Shown: piece after piece, positions 50,413-62,500 of the stretch
Numbering within the stretch: the stretch's first letter is position 1
Layout of the letters: every line of letters starts with the position of its first letter
NCBI GenBank assembly: GCA_018350325.1
Contig: JAEVLN010000052.1
Coordinates: 62,001-126,000, forward strand
Length of the DNA stretch: 64,000 nucleotides
Direction of reading: 5' to 3'
Source: Globodera rostochiensis
Lineage: Eukaryota > Nematoda > Chromadorea > Rhabditida > Heteroderidae
Notes under the pieces: generated by a model
Told to the model about the DNA's origin: nothing
Databases searched by the model: none
The model's input: only the letters and a program-made list of their open reading frames with translations
Made by a program: the position numbers and the translations under genes

Positions 50413-53400
50413 ATGGATCCTTGCTTTTCCGTCTCCAACAATGTAAGTGGCCTCTCCTTTCTCAGCTTTTCCATTTCTAATATTATAAATTTATACCAAT
50501 ATTATTAAATTAGGCTCTCCGTATCCGTGAACGCCTTGCAGAGCTTAATACCAAAGACTTGCATAACTATTTTCAAGGATTTCGCAAATTATATGATGAA
50601 TTGTTGGCGAAGAGGGATGAACATAAGGTATCTAAATGCCGCATTTGGGAAAATGTTTTTTTAAATTTTGAATTTCAGATAGAAATAATCGTGTACCAGC
50701 AAAGCCTAAAGGATTTTATGGAAAATCTGCAAAAATTACGCGAACATTTGGCCATGGTCAGAAAAATTGTAACAGAAGAGAATTTGCGGTTGTCTGCTAA
50801 ATCTGCTGAAGTTTTTAGTAGAATGAACAAGGTTTCAGAAACATTTCTTTTTTAAACATAATTTGAAGAGAACGGATTTTTAATTAGGTTACCAAGAGAG
50901 AAGCCCAAAAATAGCATTTGTTTTGAATTAGAGCGGTTTTTTTTTGGCATTTTTTTGAAATTTCTTAAGAAAAAATAACCTTAAATTTATTAGTTTTCTT
51001 ACCCAAAATGGACCTATAAATGACTTTTTCTTTGACTAAAAATACATCAAATTTGTTTTTCCGAAAATTTTTTAATTTTTATTTTTTTTTTAAATTTTTC
51101 CAAAAGATGTGAGAAATAATACATAATTGTGAGAGAGATTTGGTACTTTTTCGTGTTTTTCGGTATTTTGAATGTTTGGTCAATATTTAAGTCCATATTT
51201 CGCGTTTTAGCCCATTTATCTGGTCTTTAATAATTAGTTTAGAACATCCCGGAAATGGCTGATAAACTCGAAGATCTTCAGCAGATGCAAAAGAGGCTGG
51301 CCTATCTTAAATTCTCCAAAAATTTCTCGGTTTTGCTCGCTGAAGTTAGAAAATATTTACGGAAAGGGAATTACTCCAATTTGTTGGACAACTACAGAAA
51401 ATTGCTCAGAATACCAAGCGATAGTCCGGAGGTAATTTGTGCTAAATTGGGCAGAGAAGAAATTCAATTCCAAATAATTGGGCGTCGACTATCAGCACCG
51501 GTTACCCACCAAAATCGACATTTATTCGATAAAAACCCTTATTTTAGAAAGTGTAAAAAGCATTTTTGTCTTTTAGTACTGTATTGATGCACATTGTCGA
51601 CATGAGTACACGGTCAAGTCCGGCTCGTTGGCCCAATTCCTTCAACTCGAACTCCGTTCCGCTCTTTCCAATGTCTTTTCGCGCATTCACTTCCCTTTTG
51701 AGGAGCCCGTCGACCTCAACACTTTGCATTTTCCGCTACATCAAAGCGCACAAATAATGAAATGTTTGCATTTGGTGGGTATTTTAAGGCAATTAATTGG
51801 GCACCGGAAAGTATTGGGGGGGGGGCGCCAGGAATTTTTTTTAACTTATTACTTAATTTATTGTAAAAAGAAAATATTATGTGCTTTATTTCATTTTGTT
51901 TGGTTCCAAAATGTGATTAATGAGTTTAATTGTTTCCAACAATGAAATAACACTAATGCTGGATTAGGCAAACGATAGCTGGTGGTCTTAGGACTAATTT
52001 GTAAGCATTTCTCGTGCAAAAAGTGGTACAGAAATTCAAAATTTATTTTTCATGTTAAAGATAATATTATTATCCTTATTGACTAAGAGAATAATAAAAT
52101 AATGCATAAGCTAAGCAAAACAAAGCCTGGATGCCTGAAAATAATGAAACATTTATTAAAAGGTAACTTCTGAAACTGACACATCGGCTGCGGCTATTGT
52201 AAATGAAAACTCTCCAGAAAAAAGTCCCATCGAACTTATTCTGGATGAATTTCGCAAGCGATTTGACTATCACTTTTACGGCGAACGGCCCACTAATAAC
52301 CCGTCAAAGCCCGAGTGGTTTTTCACCCAACTTTCATTCTGGGCTGAGAATAACATCGAATACTTCGAGCAGTACATTCAACCAATTATTGAGGAGGTCA
52401 ATCTTAGTTAATAAGTTTTCTTTATTTTATAAATTTTAGCTATTTTCTGACAGAACAACCGAACGAACGGCGAAGGATTTGTTCCTGCAACTTTTGATGG
52501 TTTTGGCCTCTCAAAAGGTTGCCCAGATTATTGGCGCTAACAAAATTGTGGAGAACCGACACCAATTGTCCCATTTGATCGATGAGTCGGTTATGTTCGA
52601 GAAGGAATTCCAACAAAACTTTGGCTATCCCGAGGAGGCTTCGGTGCACGTTGTGTCTGAACTGTGCAAAGTGGAGGACGTTTTGGAGACGTGGATAAAG
52701 CTTGAGAGGGACACTTTGTGGGCGGGCATCGACGCAATCCTTGCGGACGAACAGGCGTACGAGCCTCGTTACAAAGAAGCCGCTGACGTGGACCCGGTCG
52801 GTTGGATCGATAAATTTTTAAGGATAAATTGTATACTTTTTTTAAAATTAAAATCATCTCAACAAACCCTTACAAAAGCTCTCAGTTTGTTGTACCTTTA
52901 ATCAAGCGAAAACTAATCTACAGACATAAGCTTATTTATTTGGTTAGCTAACAAAAACTTACTGTTTTACTATGGCGCAAAGACCGGCGCAAAATTGACT
53001 CTCATCGGAATTTCCCGAAAACTGAAATCCTCGGGCCGAGATCTTAATCAGAAATTCTCAAGTCCGGGCTTTATTTAACAATTCCATATTTCCGACGTGT
53101 GATTATTGGTTTTTAGTATTTGTTGCCAAATTTTGCTGATTCCTTCGTCATTTTGATGCAGTCCATGACCGACCGATACCGCTCCATTCCGGAATTGCGT
53201 CTTCAGTGCCGCTTTTTGAAACTTCAACTGGTCATTGTGGATGAATTTAGAAGCCGAATTGTACAAATTGGCCAACATCTTTTACACAATCCTTGGGAGA
53301 AGCCTTATCCGCAATTAATGAATGCTCTCTGGTGAGATTTAAAACAATTGCAGTTAATTACCCATGTGGGGGGCCCATGACAATCCCAAAAGCCGCCCCG

Positions 53401-54564
53401 AGAAAAGGGGGAGTGAAGTTGAAACCGCCCCACCAAATTCATTAATTTATTTTCGCTTAATTGAATTATGAAACCCCATTCAAAGTGCCCTTTGATTCGA
53501 TTCCGCTTCTTTTAATGATTTGTTGACTTTTCACTGTCTTTTCCCCCTATTTAGGTACTTGGCTCTCGTTCTCGACGATTGGAGTGACTCGCCTGATTTT
53601 GTGCGTCTCCAATTCCATCTCCAATCCGGCGCCGTCTCCGCGAGTTCCTCCAACGAATCAGCAACAACGACGACGTCCTGTGTTAACTCGCTGGCCCGGG
53701 GTACTTTTGACGAAAGTGCTGGTTTGTATCGTCACGTGTGGCGTCAGTGGACGCGCAATTTGTGTGATGTCTTCGCAGAAACAATCCGACAAAAACTGAC
53801 GCCCTATGCCAACGAGCGATGGCATACGATGGAGCAGGACACGCCACGGCCCAGCGAAATCACTCCGTCATTGGGTCCTTTTCTGAAGAAAGTGCAGGAA
53901 CTGCTTGGATGGGTAACCGCACAGATTTCGCGCGATTCGGTGCTGACATTGCACCATTTGACAAATCACGAGATTTGGAGCGCGTTTGACGAAAGCATAA
54001 TCATGCAGACGGCCTTCAAGTCAGTCGTAAAAACACATTCATTGATTCTGTATTGGGAGGTCCTCTGTCAATTCGTTTTTTATTTCTGCATAGACTAATT
54101 ACATCCCTGCTTTATATAGTCTTCATTCTGAATGAATTCTTAGGAAATTTGGTGTGACTGGCGTCTGTCTAAAATCTTACAATTAGTTACCGAGGCGCGG
54201 CACAGTTTTTTTATGACGTCACTACTGCTGTAATTCCGCTGCTCACTTCATGTTATGCCAAAGTGAAAGGGGCGAGCGAATTTGACGTGTTCGGCGAGGC
54301 AAATTTTAAATAATTTTGCCATTTATTGTTCCGAATTTGATTTGGATTCTTTAGAAATGTGTCTTTGTGCTGAGCACTCTTCGCCTTTTGTCGCTTCCAC
54401 CGCCCGCAGCAATTTTGCTCAAAGACGAACTGAAACACATTCCGGAACATCAGTTGAACGAGAAGCTGGAGCAGTTCAACGTTTCCGGAATGACCAAGGC
54501 GCGTGTGAGCGAATTGTTGGAACAGCGATGTGATTTAGTCCCACTCGAAAGGCTTATCTCGTGA
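50413..54564 (+). CDS. rint1: RINT1-like Dsl1/NRZ tether subunit
   Basis: RINT1 works with ZW10 and NAG to tether Golgi-to-ER vesicles. ATG at 50413 (MDPCFSVSNN), then a coiled-coil exon pair (ALRIRERLAELNTKDL; QQSLKDFMENLQKLREHLAM) and KLEDLQQMQKRLAYLKFSKN. The conserved RINT1/TIP20 domain runs FRKRFDYHFYGERPTNNPSK, KPEWFFTQLSFWAENNIEYF, RHQLSHLIDESVMFEKEF, QSMTDRYRSIPELRLQCRF, LALVLDDWSDSPDFVRLQF, AAQFFYDVTTAVIPLLTSC and the C-terminal block PPAAILLKDELKHIPEHQLN, ending LVPLERLIS at 54564. The family's His-Phe-Tyr-Gly-x-x-x-Thr-Asn block is present. Introns vary from 40 to 400 nt. It is convergent with the phosphatase-like gene at 54922. Confidence 0.87.
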
Positions 54565-54921
54565 ACATTTGTTTTGTGCTAATGCTTTGGGTATTGCAAA
54601 TTTGAGTCATTCGAATCAACAATTAGGGTTTATTCTATGCTAGTGTTTGTGACACTAAACTTTGATCATAAAGTTTATAAATTGATTTTGTCTTTGCCAG
54701 AGGTTGCTCATATTCGTGATCAGTAACCTTAGCGGGTTGAAAATGCCTTTGGGCGAGTTTCTGGTCCCTATAGTTTTTGTTCTTGCCCAAATTGTGCCAA
54801 ATGGAAATGATTCGGTCGAGTCTTTCTTTAAATATACAATGAATTGGTGACTTATATTTTTGAATCGTGAATTCGTCACTTTCGACTTTTCGTTACGTTT
54901 CTGCCATTGATTGAGAGAATT
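54565..54921. other. Convergent 3' intergenic
   Basis: Between the stops of RINT1 and the phosphatase-like gene. AT-rich, no further feature seen. Confidence 0.5.
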
Positions 54922-57040
54922 TCATCCGAAATGCACGCATCCGCACTTTTCTTGAGGGCATTTGTTTATTTTGTTTAAAATTTGAAAGATGCCAACCGTA
55001 GACTTTTGGAATGTGCCTTCCTTCAGCGGCACGCCCTCGCCATTCTTATGCCAGTAGTTCAGCTCATTGCTCTTCACCTCCAACACCAAATACTGGCATC
55101 CCCTTTAATCAATTGAATTAGTGCTTTGGCATCCCCTTTAATCAATTGAATTAGTGCTTTTGCATCCCCTTTAATCAATTGAATTAGTGCTTTGGCATCC
55201 CCTTTAATCAATTAAATTAGTGCTTTTTGTTTGCTTCAATATTTAAAAAACGGACTCGACTTCGGTTTTGTCAAAATTAGACGCCATTCGTCCACCGTAA
55301 TGTCCAACCTTGCGTTCAAGCAGGTGGCCATTGTCGTGTTCAGATAGGGTGGCAGTTGCTCTTTGGGGTTGTTCTGCCGACGTTCGGCCAGAATCTTGGC
55401 CATGCCCTCAACGCCGCAGGACAGCAACAGGTCGATCTTGTAACGGTTCAGAATCTCAAAGAATCGGTCGTTGTCTTTCAGAGACAGCACATCTGTGCGT
55501 TTTTCATCGATCAGCGACGGATGAGTGAGGTAAACGATGATCCAGGGACGCTGCAGACGACGATGCAGTTCCTTCAGCAGTGGGAGACCACCAGAGTTCT
55601 AAGCTCTGTTCCGACCCAGAACCTGGAGTTTGCATTCCAACTCATTCAGCATGGTCTCTCTGAAGTATCGTTCGACGTATTTGAACTGCTCCGTCTGGTG
55701 GTTTCCCCCGAGTCGGGCCACCGTGCTGACTTCGACCGTCGTTTGGATGAAGGCAACTCCTTTCACTTCAATGCTGAATTGCCTGAATTGGAAGTGCGAT
55801 CGGTTTCCACACACTCACCAGTCGAAGAAGGTCGTCTCGTTCAGATTATGTCCGATCGCCCCAAAGATTGACGGGACACTGGCGAATATGCTGGCTTGCC
55901 CGGACCGGGCATGGTCATGCAGCATGGAAAAGGGGCTAAAGAATATGTAATTATATACTAACAGATTAAATAACAATTGAAGGCATACTGTAACAAATTC
56001 ATAAATGGACGAGAATACCTGAAGCTGAGTCCGACGTCTTCTCGGAGGAGGGAGGGAGAGGAGTTGGGCCAAACCGCCGAGCAGTTTGGACAGTTCCTCT
56101 GCTCCCAGCTGATTTTGCCTGAATGATAAGTCTTTGGGGGAGGGGCCGTGAATGCGCTTGATGAATAGAGCAGAATAACGCAAAGGATATTTGTGAATGT
56201 CCAAAAGGTTTGGGTTAGTTGCGGTCTCTCCCCCCTCAGGGGGGGGGGGGGGGATAGCCCACAAGTACAAAATTTGTTCCCTGTGGCAACCCCTAATTTT
56301 ACCGACAAACAGGTTCAGGTCGCATCCGCTACTCACAACATAATTGCCTAAAGAAAAACAAAAAATTAAGACAAATGTTTGTTGCTGAGCTCAGATTCAG
56401 CTCCCGCGTGTACATCACATCCGCACGATAGTCGCCGAAGACGCACACCCTCAGGGGACTTTCGTCGCCCACTTTTTCCGCTTTCAACCATTTTAACGCT
56501 TTCCTTAACTCATTTCGTCCTCCCCCGCCAGCATTTAACGCATACTCTGTACCAAAAGCGAATGTTTGCTGATTCAAATCTGGACATCATACCAATGGAG
56601 CCGTTACTTTTCTGCTCTTTCAGGTTTACCCGAGCCGTATAAACAGACAAATGGACATTCTGAGTATCGTTTGATGACGGAGAGGGGGCCGCCGCCGATC
56701 CGTTGTTGGAAGGGCGGGCAGAAACGTTGTAAAAGAGCGGCATTTTGAGGGATTGGCCCGACGATGGGACGGACAGCAAAAGGTCTTCTGTTCGAGACAG
56801 CAACGGCGAATTTCAAAGGGGCTGACCCCCCCCCCCCCCCCCAAAATCCTTACCGCCATCTTCCAATTGTTTCACCAACAAATTGATATTTGCCTCATTC
56901 CCATCGGACGAAAGAGTGACAAAGACTAAGGAATTGGCTGAGTCGGATAAACTTTGGAGTTGGAGCGTTGGACGGAGGAGAAGGATGAGGAGGAGGTTCA
57001 GGACGAAAGAGAATGGCAATGGAATAATAAGCATTGTCAT
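54922..57040 (-). CDS. Purple-acid-phosphatase-like secreted protein with lost metal ligands
   Basis: ATG at 57040 (MTMLIIPLPFSFVLNLLLIL) is a signal peptide. A fibronectin-like first domain follows (LVFVTLSSDGNEANINLLVK; DTQNVHLSVYTAR|QTFAFGTEYALN). The phosphoesterase half keeps the family order: LRVCVFGDYRADV (first metal motif GDxG altered), SIFASVPSIFGAIGHNLNET (in place of PGNHE), FSIEVKGVAFIQTTVEVSTV then EQFKYVERYFRE, RPWIIVYLTHPSLI (His kept where GHRP is usual), and ILNRYKIDLLLSCGVEG, where the paired His of AHEH are gone. A C-terminal exon, YLVLEVKSNELNYWHKNGEG, ends CGCVHFG with TGA 54922-54924. The family call rests on order of blocks, not on intact motifs. Catalysis is doubtful. 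Confidence 0.62.
55096..55227. repeat. 33-bp tandem repeat, four copies, abutting a splice acceptor
   Basis: Four head-to-tail units beginning at 55096, 55129, 55162 and 55195, unit GCATCCCCTTTAATCAATTG plus AATTAGTGCTTTG. The copies are nearly identical (T/G at the junction, one A/G in copy 4). On the coding (minus) strand the array ends the last intron of the phosphatase-like gene, and the acceptor AG (55093-55094) is the base pair next to copy 1. Confidence 0.95.
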
Positions 57041-57412
57041 TACCACAAATTTTAACGATTTTCAATTCCAAATGAAAAAATGGAATGGAAATTCTATTTC
57101 ACACCTCCAGCAGAAAAGCTGAACTAACATTGACAAAAAACAAAGCCAATTATACACCATTTTGCACTGCCTCAGAAAGGTTTAATGATTTGGCAAATTG
57201 AATTGAATTCCCTCCAAATAAATTAAATAATTGCATCGTAAAAAAAGATTGGCACCGGAAGCTTGTTTGTAGTGCAGGCCTCAAAACAGAGCACATTAAT
57301 GTGCCGACGGTTATAACTTTTAAACTCAACCAAATCAAATATATGTACATGGTATCATTAGGAAGCTCAAATTTTTTAGAATTTTTCATCAAGCAAAGCT
57401 AATTTGTAAGTG
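57041..57412. other. Upstream region, no feature
   Basis: AT-rich 5' flank of the phosphatase-like gene up to the hAT-like element. No gene seen. Confidence 0.45.
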
Positions 57413-57420
57413 ATTTGGAA

Positions 57421-58287
57421 TAGAGCCCGGTAAAAAAAAATTTCCGGGAACGGGAACGGGGTTTTCAAAAAGAACGGGACGGGAATCCCGAACGGGAATC
57501 CCGTCTTTTTCCCGTTCCCGTAGAAATCCCGTTCAATTTTTAACGGGAATCCCGCGGGAACGGGAAAAATTTTGAAAATTTTTAAACTAAGAATTTTTCG
57601 AAATTTTTTTTGGCGGGCACTTTGAGATAAATTTCTGATATACAATTGGAGGGTCCGACAACGCCGATAGGCGCCGTCGGAAAATTTTAAAAACATTTTT
57701 GTTAAGAAAATTGCTCAAAATTTTCGAATTTTTTCCGATTTGCGAATTTTTCAAAATTCAAATTTTTGAGAATTTCTTTTCTCGAGGTGGAGGGGGGGGG
57801 GGGGGGGAGGGTCGGCGGTGCCGATAGGCGCCGCCGAGAAAATTTTGCATTTTTTGCTCAATTTCATAAGAGATTTGCTACCAAAATCTTAAAAATACGG
57901 AAGTTTTTTTAAGCTTTTGAAATCTTAATTGATTCAGAAAATCAGAAACCAACAGAATATGGCACATTTTGGGTGGGTTCGGCGGTGCCGATAGGCGCCG
58001 CCGTTAAAAAATTTTGAAATTTAAGCATTTTTGTGATGAAAATTGGTACAAAATTGTTAAATTTTTGAAAACATTTCGCCAAGAAAAATAAACGGGAACG
58101 GGAAAAATACTGAAATAAAATTTCCGGGAACGGGAACGGGGTTTTCAAAAAGAACGGGACGGGAATCCCGAACGGGAATCCCGTCTTTTTCCCGTTCCCG
58201 TAAAAAATCCCGCCCGGCGAAAAAGACGGGAACGGGACCGGGATTCCCGTACTTTTCCCGCGGGAATCCCGTTCCCGCCGGGCTCTA
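57421..58287. mobile_element. Non-autonomous hAT-like transposon, 867 bp, with 8-bp target duplication
   Basis: Ends are TAGAGCCCGG (57421-57430) and CCGGGCTCTA (58278-58287), flanked by exact ATTTGGAA direct repeats at 57413-57420 and 58288-58295. Subterminal regions are dense in inverted GGGAATCCCG and CGGGAACGGG units at both sides (57445-57560, 58125-58275). The centre has three GGCGCCGATAGGCGCC-type hairpins (57660, 57812, 57980) and a poly-G tract (57790-57807). No transposase frame. A truncated relative is at 33715-34172. Confidence 0.9.
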
Positions 58288-58535
58288 ATTTGGAAGGTTT
58301 CAAATTCAATGGTGGGGGATAGAGTGTCTGACACTACGCTGTCTGCCATTCAGGGATTTTTCAATTCTTTTTATTTTCCTTTTCGTGTCGAAACTCTTGG
58401 CAAAATGGTTATGCGGTAATACATAAAATGCAAAAATGATGCGCTATGCGCGCTATGACGCGTGCAAATTTGTTATTTCCAAATATATTTGGGCGTAATT
58501 TATAGTGGAGCAAAAAGGGCTCAAATCGTTTAGAG

Positions 58536-59351
58536 CAGGGCTGCGATCGTTTAAAGTCAATTCCCAAGTACAAAATGTTGATTTCCAAGTACATAATGGG
58601 CCAATTTTACGAATTCCAAGTACACTCAAAATTTATATTTTTATCAAAACAAAAACGCTTTATTCTTGTTCAAATGGCTTGTATTTATCACCCGAATGAA
58701 TCTTTTCCAACAATTTCTTTTTCCGCTCAACAATCGGTTCTCTTTCTACCTAGTTTTTGCGCGTGATTTTTCAAAAATTTTTGGGAAAAGGTAGGTGGGT
58801 TGGCGGTGCCGATAGGCGCCGCCGAGAAAATTTTGAATTTTTGACTCAATTTGTTAAGGGAATTTCAACCAATTATGAGAAGTCTGGCGGCGCCGATAGG
58901 CGCCGCCGTGAAAATTTTGAATTTTTGACTCAATTTGTTAAGGGAATTTCAACCAATTATGAGAAGTCTGGCGGCGCCGATAGGCGCCGCCGAGAAAATT
59001 TTTTAGGAAATAAAATTGATGGAAAATATACCTAGTAAATTGACCATTTCCCCTTCTGCTACGTTTGACAAAATTGTATTGTTTTTCCCATTCGGGATTG
59101 AATGAACGCTGGAAAAAACGTGATTATAAAATGACCATTTTTTGATAAAAATGACTATTTTCTATTGAAAATCTTGAATATACAATGCCAAAACATGAAT
59201 ATTTCCATTAAAATCCCAAAATTTTCAACACTCACGCCAAATGCTCATTTTCCAAGTACATTCTTGGAAATAAGTACACTTTTAAATTTGTAAGTACGAG
59301 GGTCCGTTTCCAAGTACTGTACTTGGCATCCAAGTACGTATCGCAGCCCTG
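58536..59351. mobile_element. Non-autonomous hAT-like transposon, 816 bp, with 8-bp target duplication
   Basis: Terminal inverted repeats CAGGGCTGCGAT (58536-58547) and ATCGCAGCCCTG (59340-59351), flanked by exact GTTTAGAG repeats (58528-58535; 59352-59359). Subterminal CCAAGTAC-type copies crowd both ends (58564, 58587, 58614; 59250, 59310, 59330) and resemble transposase-binding repeats. The middle contains the 84-bp tandem described separately. No coding capacity for a transposase. Confidence 0.92.
58802..59005. repeat. 84-bp tandem repeat carrying the GC hairpin module
   Basis: Units start at 58802, 58886 and 58970 (third truncated). Each starts with the dyad GGCGGCGCCGATAGGCGCCG and continues AAAATTTTGAATTTTTGACT. 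Eighty-four is divisible by three, so a spurious frame with a 28-residue repeat crosses it. Confidence 0.95.
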
Positions 59352-59526
59352 GTTTAGAGAGACATCCAACGGACCCGCTGCACAAACTGCTGTTTGGAAA
59401 GAAAAATTTGTTGGAAAAAATCATTTTATGCGAATCATTAATAAAGTTTTTTTTGTTGTAGTTTTATTAAACTAATTAAAACGAGTTTCCAAAATTTCGG
59501 CAATAATTAGAAGAGTTTTTTCTTCG

Positions 59527-62500
59527 ATGGCGGACAACTCCGACAAGTTCAGCAAATTGCCATTGTTGGCAAAGCCGTCATTGTATCAAATCCGATTGAA
59601 GCTCAACCTCGAGACATGCGAATTCAAAGGAAGTGAAAAGATACATCTCGAAGTGCGTAATATTGACCTTCTATTTTAGTCTTTTTTTAAATAGATTACG
59701 AAGCCAACAAGTTACTTGAAACTTCATTCAAACGCTTTGGATGTGGAAAAAGCTTCTCTGAAGTTGGAGGATGGGACAGGTGTTTTTTTTTGGATTTGAT
59801 GAAATTGGCCCACTCAAATTGCATTGTATTTAGTCTTATCGGATCTGACGCCCGAAATCGATAGAAAATGGACTCTGCTCACCGTTCAACTGCCCAAGGA
59901 GATCCAACCGCAAAAGGCTGAGTTGGATTTTGTATACAATGGCTGGTTGTCCATGGATATGCATGGGTTTTACAAGTGCGTCGCTTTTATCAACGAATAT
60001 TTCTAGAGTAATTCGAATGGAGTTCAAAATTTTTGTTGAAATTGTTTAATATTGCACGGTTCTTTTATTTCAGATCAACGTATAAGGACAGCGAGGGAAA
60101 CGAAAAAACGTTGGCCTGCACTCAGTTCGAGGTTTGCCTTACGATTCTTTCTTCTCTGATTAATCGTTTAGAGTACTTACGCACGCTGTGCCTTTCCATG
60201 CTGGGATGAGCCCACCTACAAGGCGCAGTTCGATATCAAAATGGAAGTGGACAAGGGCCTTACTGTCCTCTCCAACATGAATGCCGTGGAGGAGAAGAAC
60301 ACGGAGACGGGCACCAAACAGATTACGTTTGCCAGAACTCCGCTGATGTCGACCTATCTGGTGGCATGGGCCGTCGGAGACTTTGAATACATTGAGGTAA
60401 TCCAATGTAACCCTTAAATAAATGGGTAACATCATAACGAATTTGATGAGAGGCAGGGACGTATCCATAAAATTGAGGGGATTGATCTTGGTCTGGACTT
60501 TTACCGTCCTAAAATATTCCTAGAAAATAATGCGGTACTTTTGTTATGCTACCCCCATCTCAAATGCGAATTAATGGCCCAATCCGACTAAACGAATTGC
60601 ATATTTATAAGAAAGCTAAAAGCGGGCGTGTGGCGATTAGCGAAAAAACGCAATAAAAATATAATTAATTATTAACTTTTCATTCTAAGGCAAAGTCCAA
60701 AGTGGGCTGTGATGTGCGCGTTTATTGTGTTCCTGGCAAAAAGGACCAGGGAAAATATGCACTGGAAGTGGCCGTCAAAGCCATTGACTTTTTTTCCGAA
60801 TGGTTTGACTTCAAAATGCCGTTGCCAAAATGTGATATTATTGCCTTTCCCGACTTTGCAATGGGTAGGCTAATTTCTTATGCAACGTAAAAAAGACATT
60901 TGAGGTGCCATGGAAAACTGGGGGTTGATCACTGCCCGGGAGTATGCCGTCCTTTACGACCCGACAAAAAGCCCTACGTCGCACAAACAGAATCTCACAA
61001 AGATTGTGGCACACGAAGTCGCACACTTTTGGTTCGGAAACCTCGTCACAATGGTCGACTAATTTGACATTTTTAAATTTAAACAAAATCAGAGTTTGAT
61101 CAGAAAAAAACACTCCATCTGCCGGATTTCATCGATATGTTAAAAATAAATAAATGCATTTTCAGAAGTGGTGGACCGACCTATGGCTCAAAGAGGGCTT
61201 TGCCTCCTTCATGGAATATTTGTTCACTGACAAGAATTACCCGGAATATAAAATCTGGTCTGATTTTGTTGACGCGCAACTTGTCCGTGGAATGTCTTTG
61301 GACTCTCTGCGCAGTTCCCACCCAATTGAGGTATTTTTCGAAGAAAATTTAATTTTGGACAATTAAACTTACATTTTTAGGTTCCCATCGGCAACCCGAA
61401 TGAGTTGGACGAAATTTACGATTCAATAACATACGCCAAGTCCAACTCGGTTATTCGAATGTTGTTCCATTATTTGGGCGAGGCGACCTTCCAAAAGGCT
61501 CTTCGCATTTACCTGAAAAGGCACCAGTATTCAAATGTTGACACGGAGGGTCTGTGGAAATGTTTGTCCGAAGCTTCTGGCACTGTGGGCTTTTATTTCT
61601 TTAATATAAACCAATCTGATGTCCACCAAAAAGGCATAGGCATAAAAAATAATTTTGCAAAGTATAAATTTCGATTTCAGGATATTGGAACCTTGATGTC
61701 CTCCTGGACTCAGCAAATGGGCTTTCCGATCGTTACTGTTGAGGACAGCAATTTAAATGGGGATCGTCGTGAATTGCGGTTAAAACAAACCCGATTTTTG
61801 GCAGATGGTGGTCAGGATGAGGCTAAGCCGGTATGGCAAGTGCCATTTGGAGTTACTACCGCGGCGGATCCGACTCATCCGAAGGCTAAATTTTTGTTGG
61901 CAAAGCCTGAAGACAAATTTATTGTGGAAGGCATTAAACCGAACGAGTGGGTTAAGGTGCGTGGGGTCGGATGCAAATTTGTTGAATGAATGTATAGACA
62001 ATTTTAGGTCAACTCTAACTTCACTTCGGTCTTTCGTGTGCAATACTCGCAGAATATGTTTAAGTTGTTGTTGGAAGGAGTGAGGAACTATGAACTCGGA
62101 GTGCTGGATCGTTTCCAACTTGCCGATGACCTTTATTCCGTGGGTTTTGGTTTTTTTCTATTCAAGTCAAACGTTTTTTTTAATAATTTAAGCATTGTCA
62201 ATTTCTTTGTTTTAGCTTGTCAAATCCGGTCGAGTTCTTGTCTCGCATTTCCTTGACTTTCTCAGTGTTTGTCAGGAAGAGGAGGATTATTTTGTATGGG
62301 CATCCATCGACTCGGGCATTGCCAACATTGGCCATTTATTGAAACATTTGGACGACGGAGATAAACTGAAGCAACGTTTCCATCGCTTCGTTTGCAAATT
62401 TGTCGAACCCGCCGCCGCCAAGGTTGGGTGGGAGCCCAAGGAAGGAGAAGGTTGTCGATGAATTTAAAAATGTTTAAATTATGTTTAAATGAAGTCAGCG

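Noticed and set aside
50069..51240. CAGGGTTGCAAT at 50069, resembling a hAT terminus
   Set aside because: No matching inverted terminus or 8-bp duplicate of AATTAACC found downstream.
58757..59035. Frame with a 28-residue tandem repeat
   Set aside because: Product of the 84-bp repeat inside a transposon. No start context and truncated third unit.
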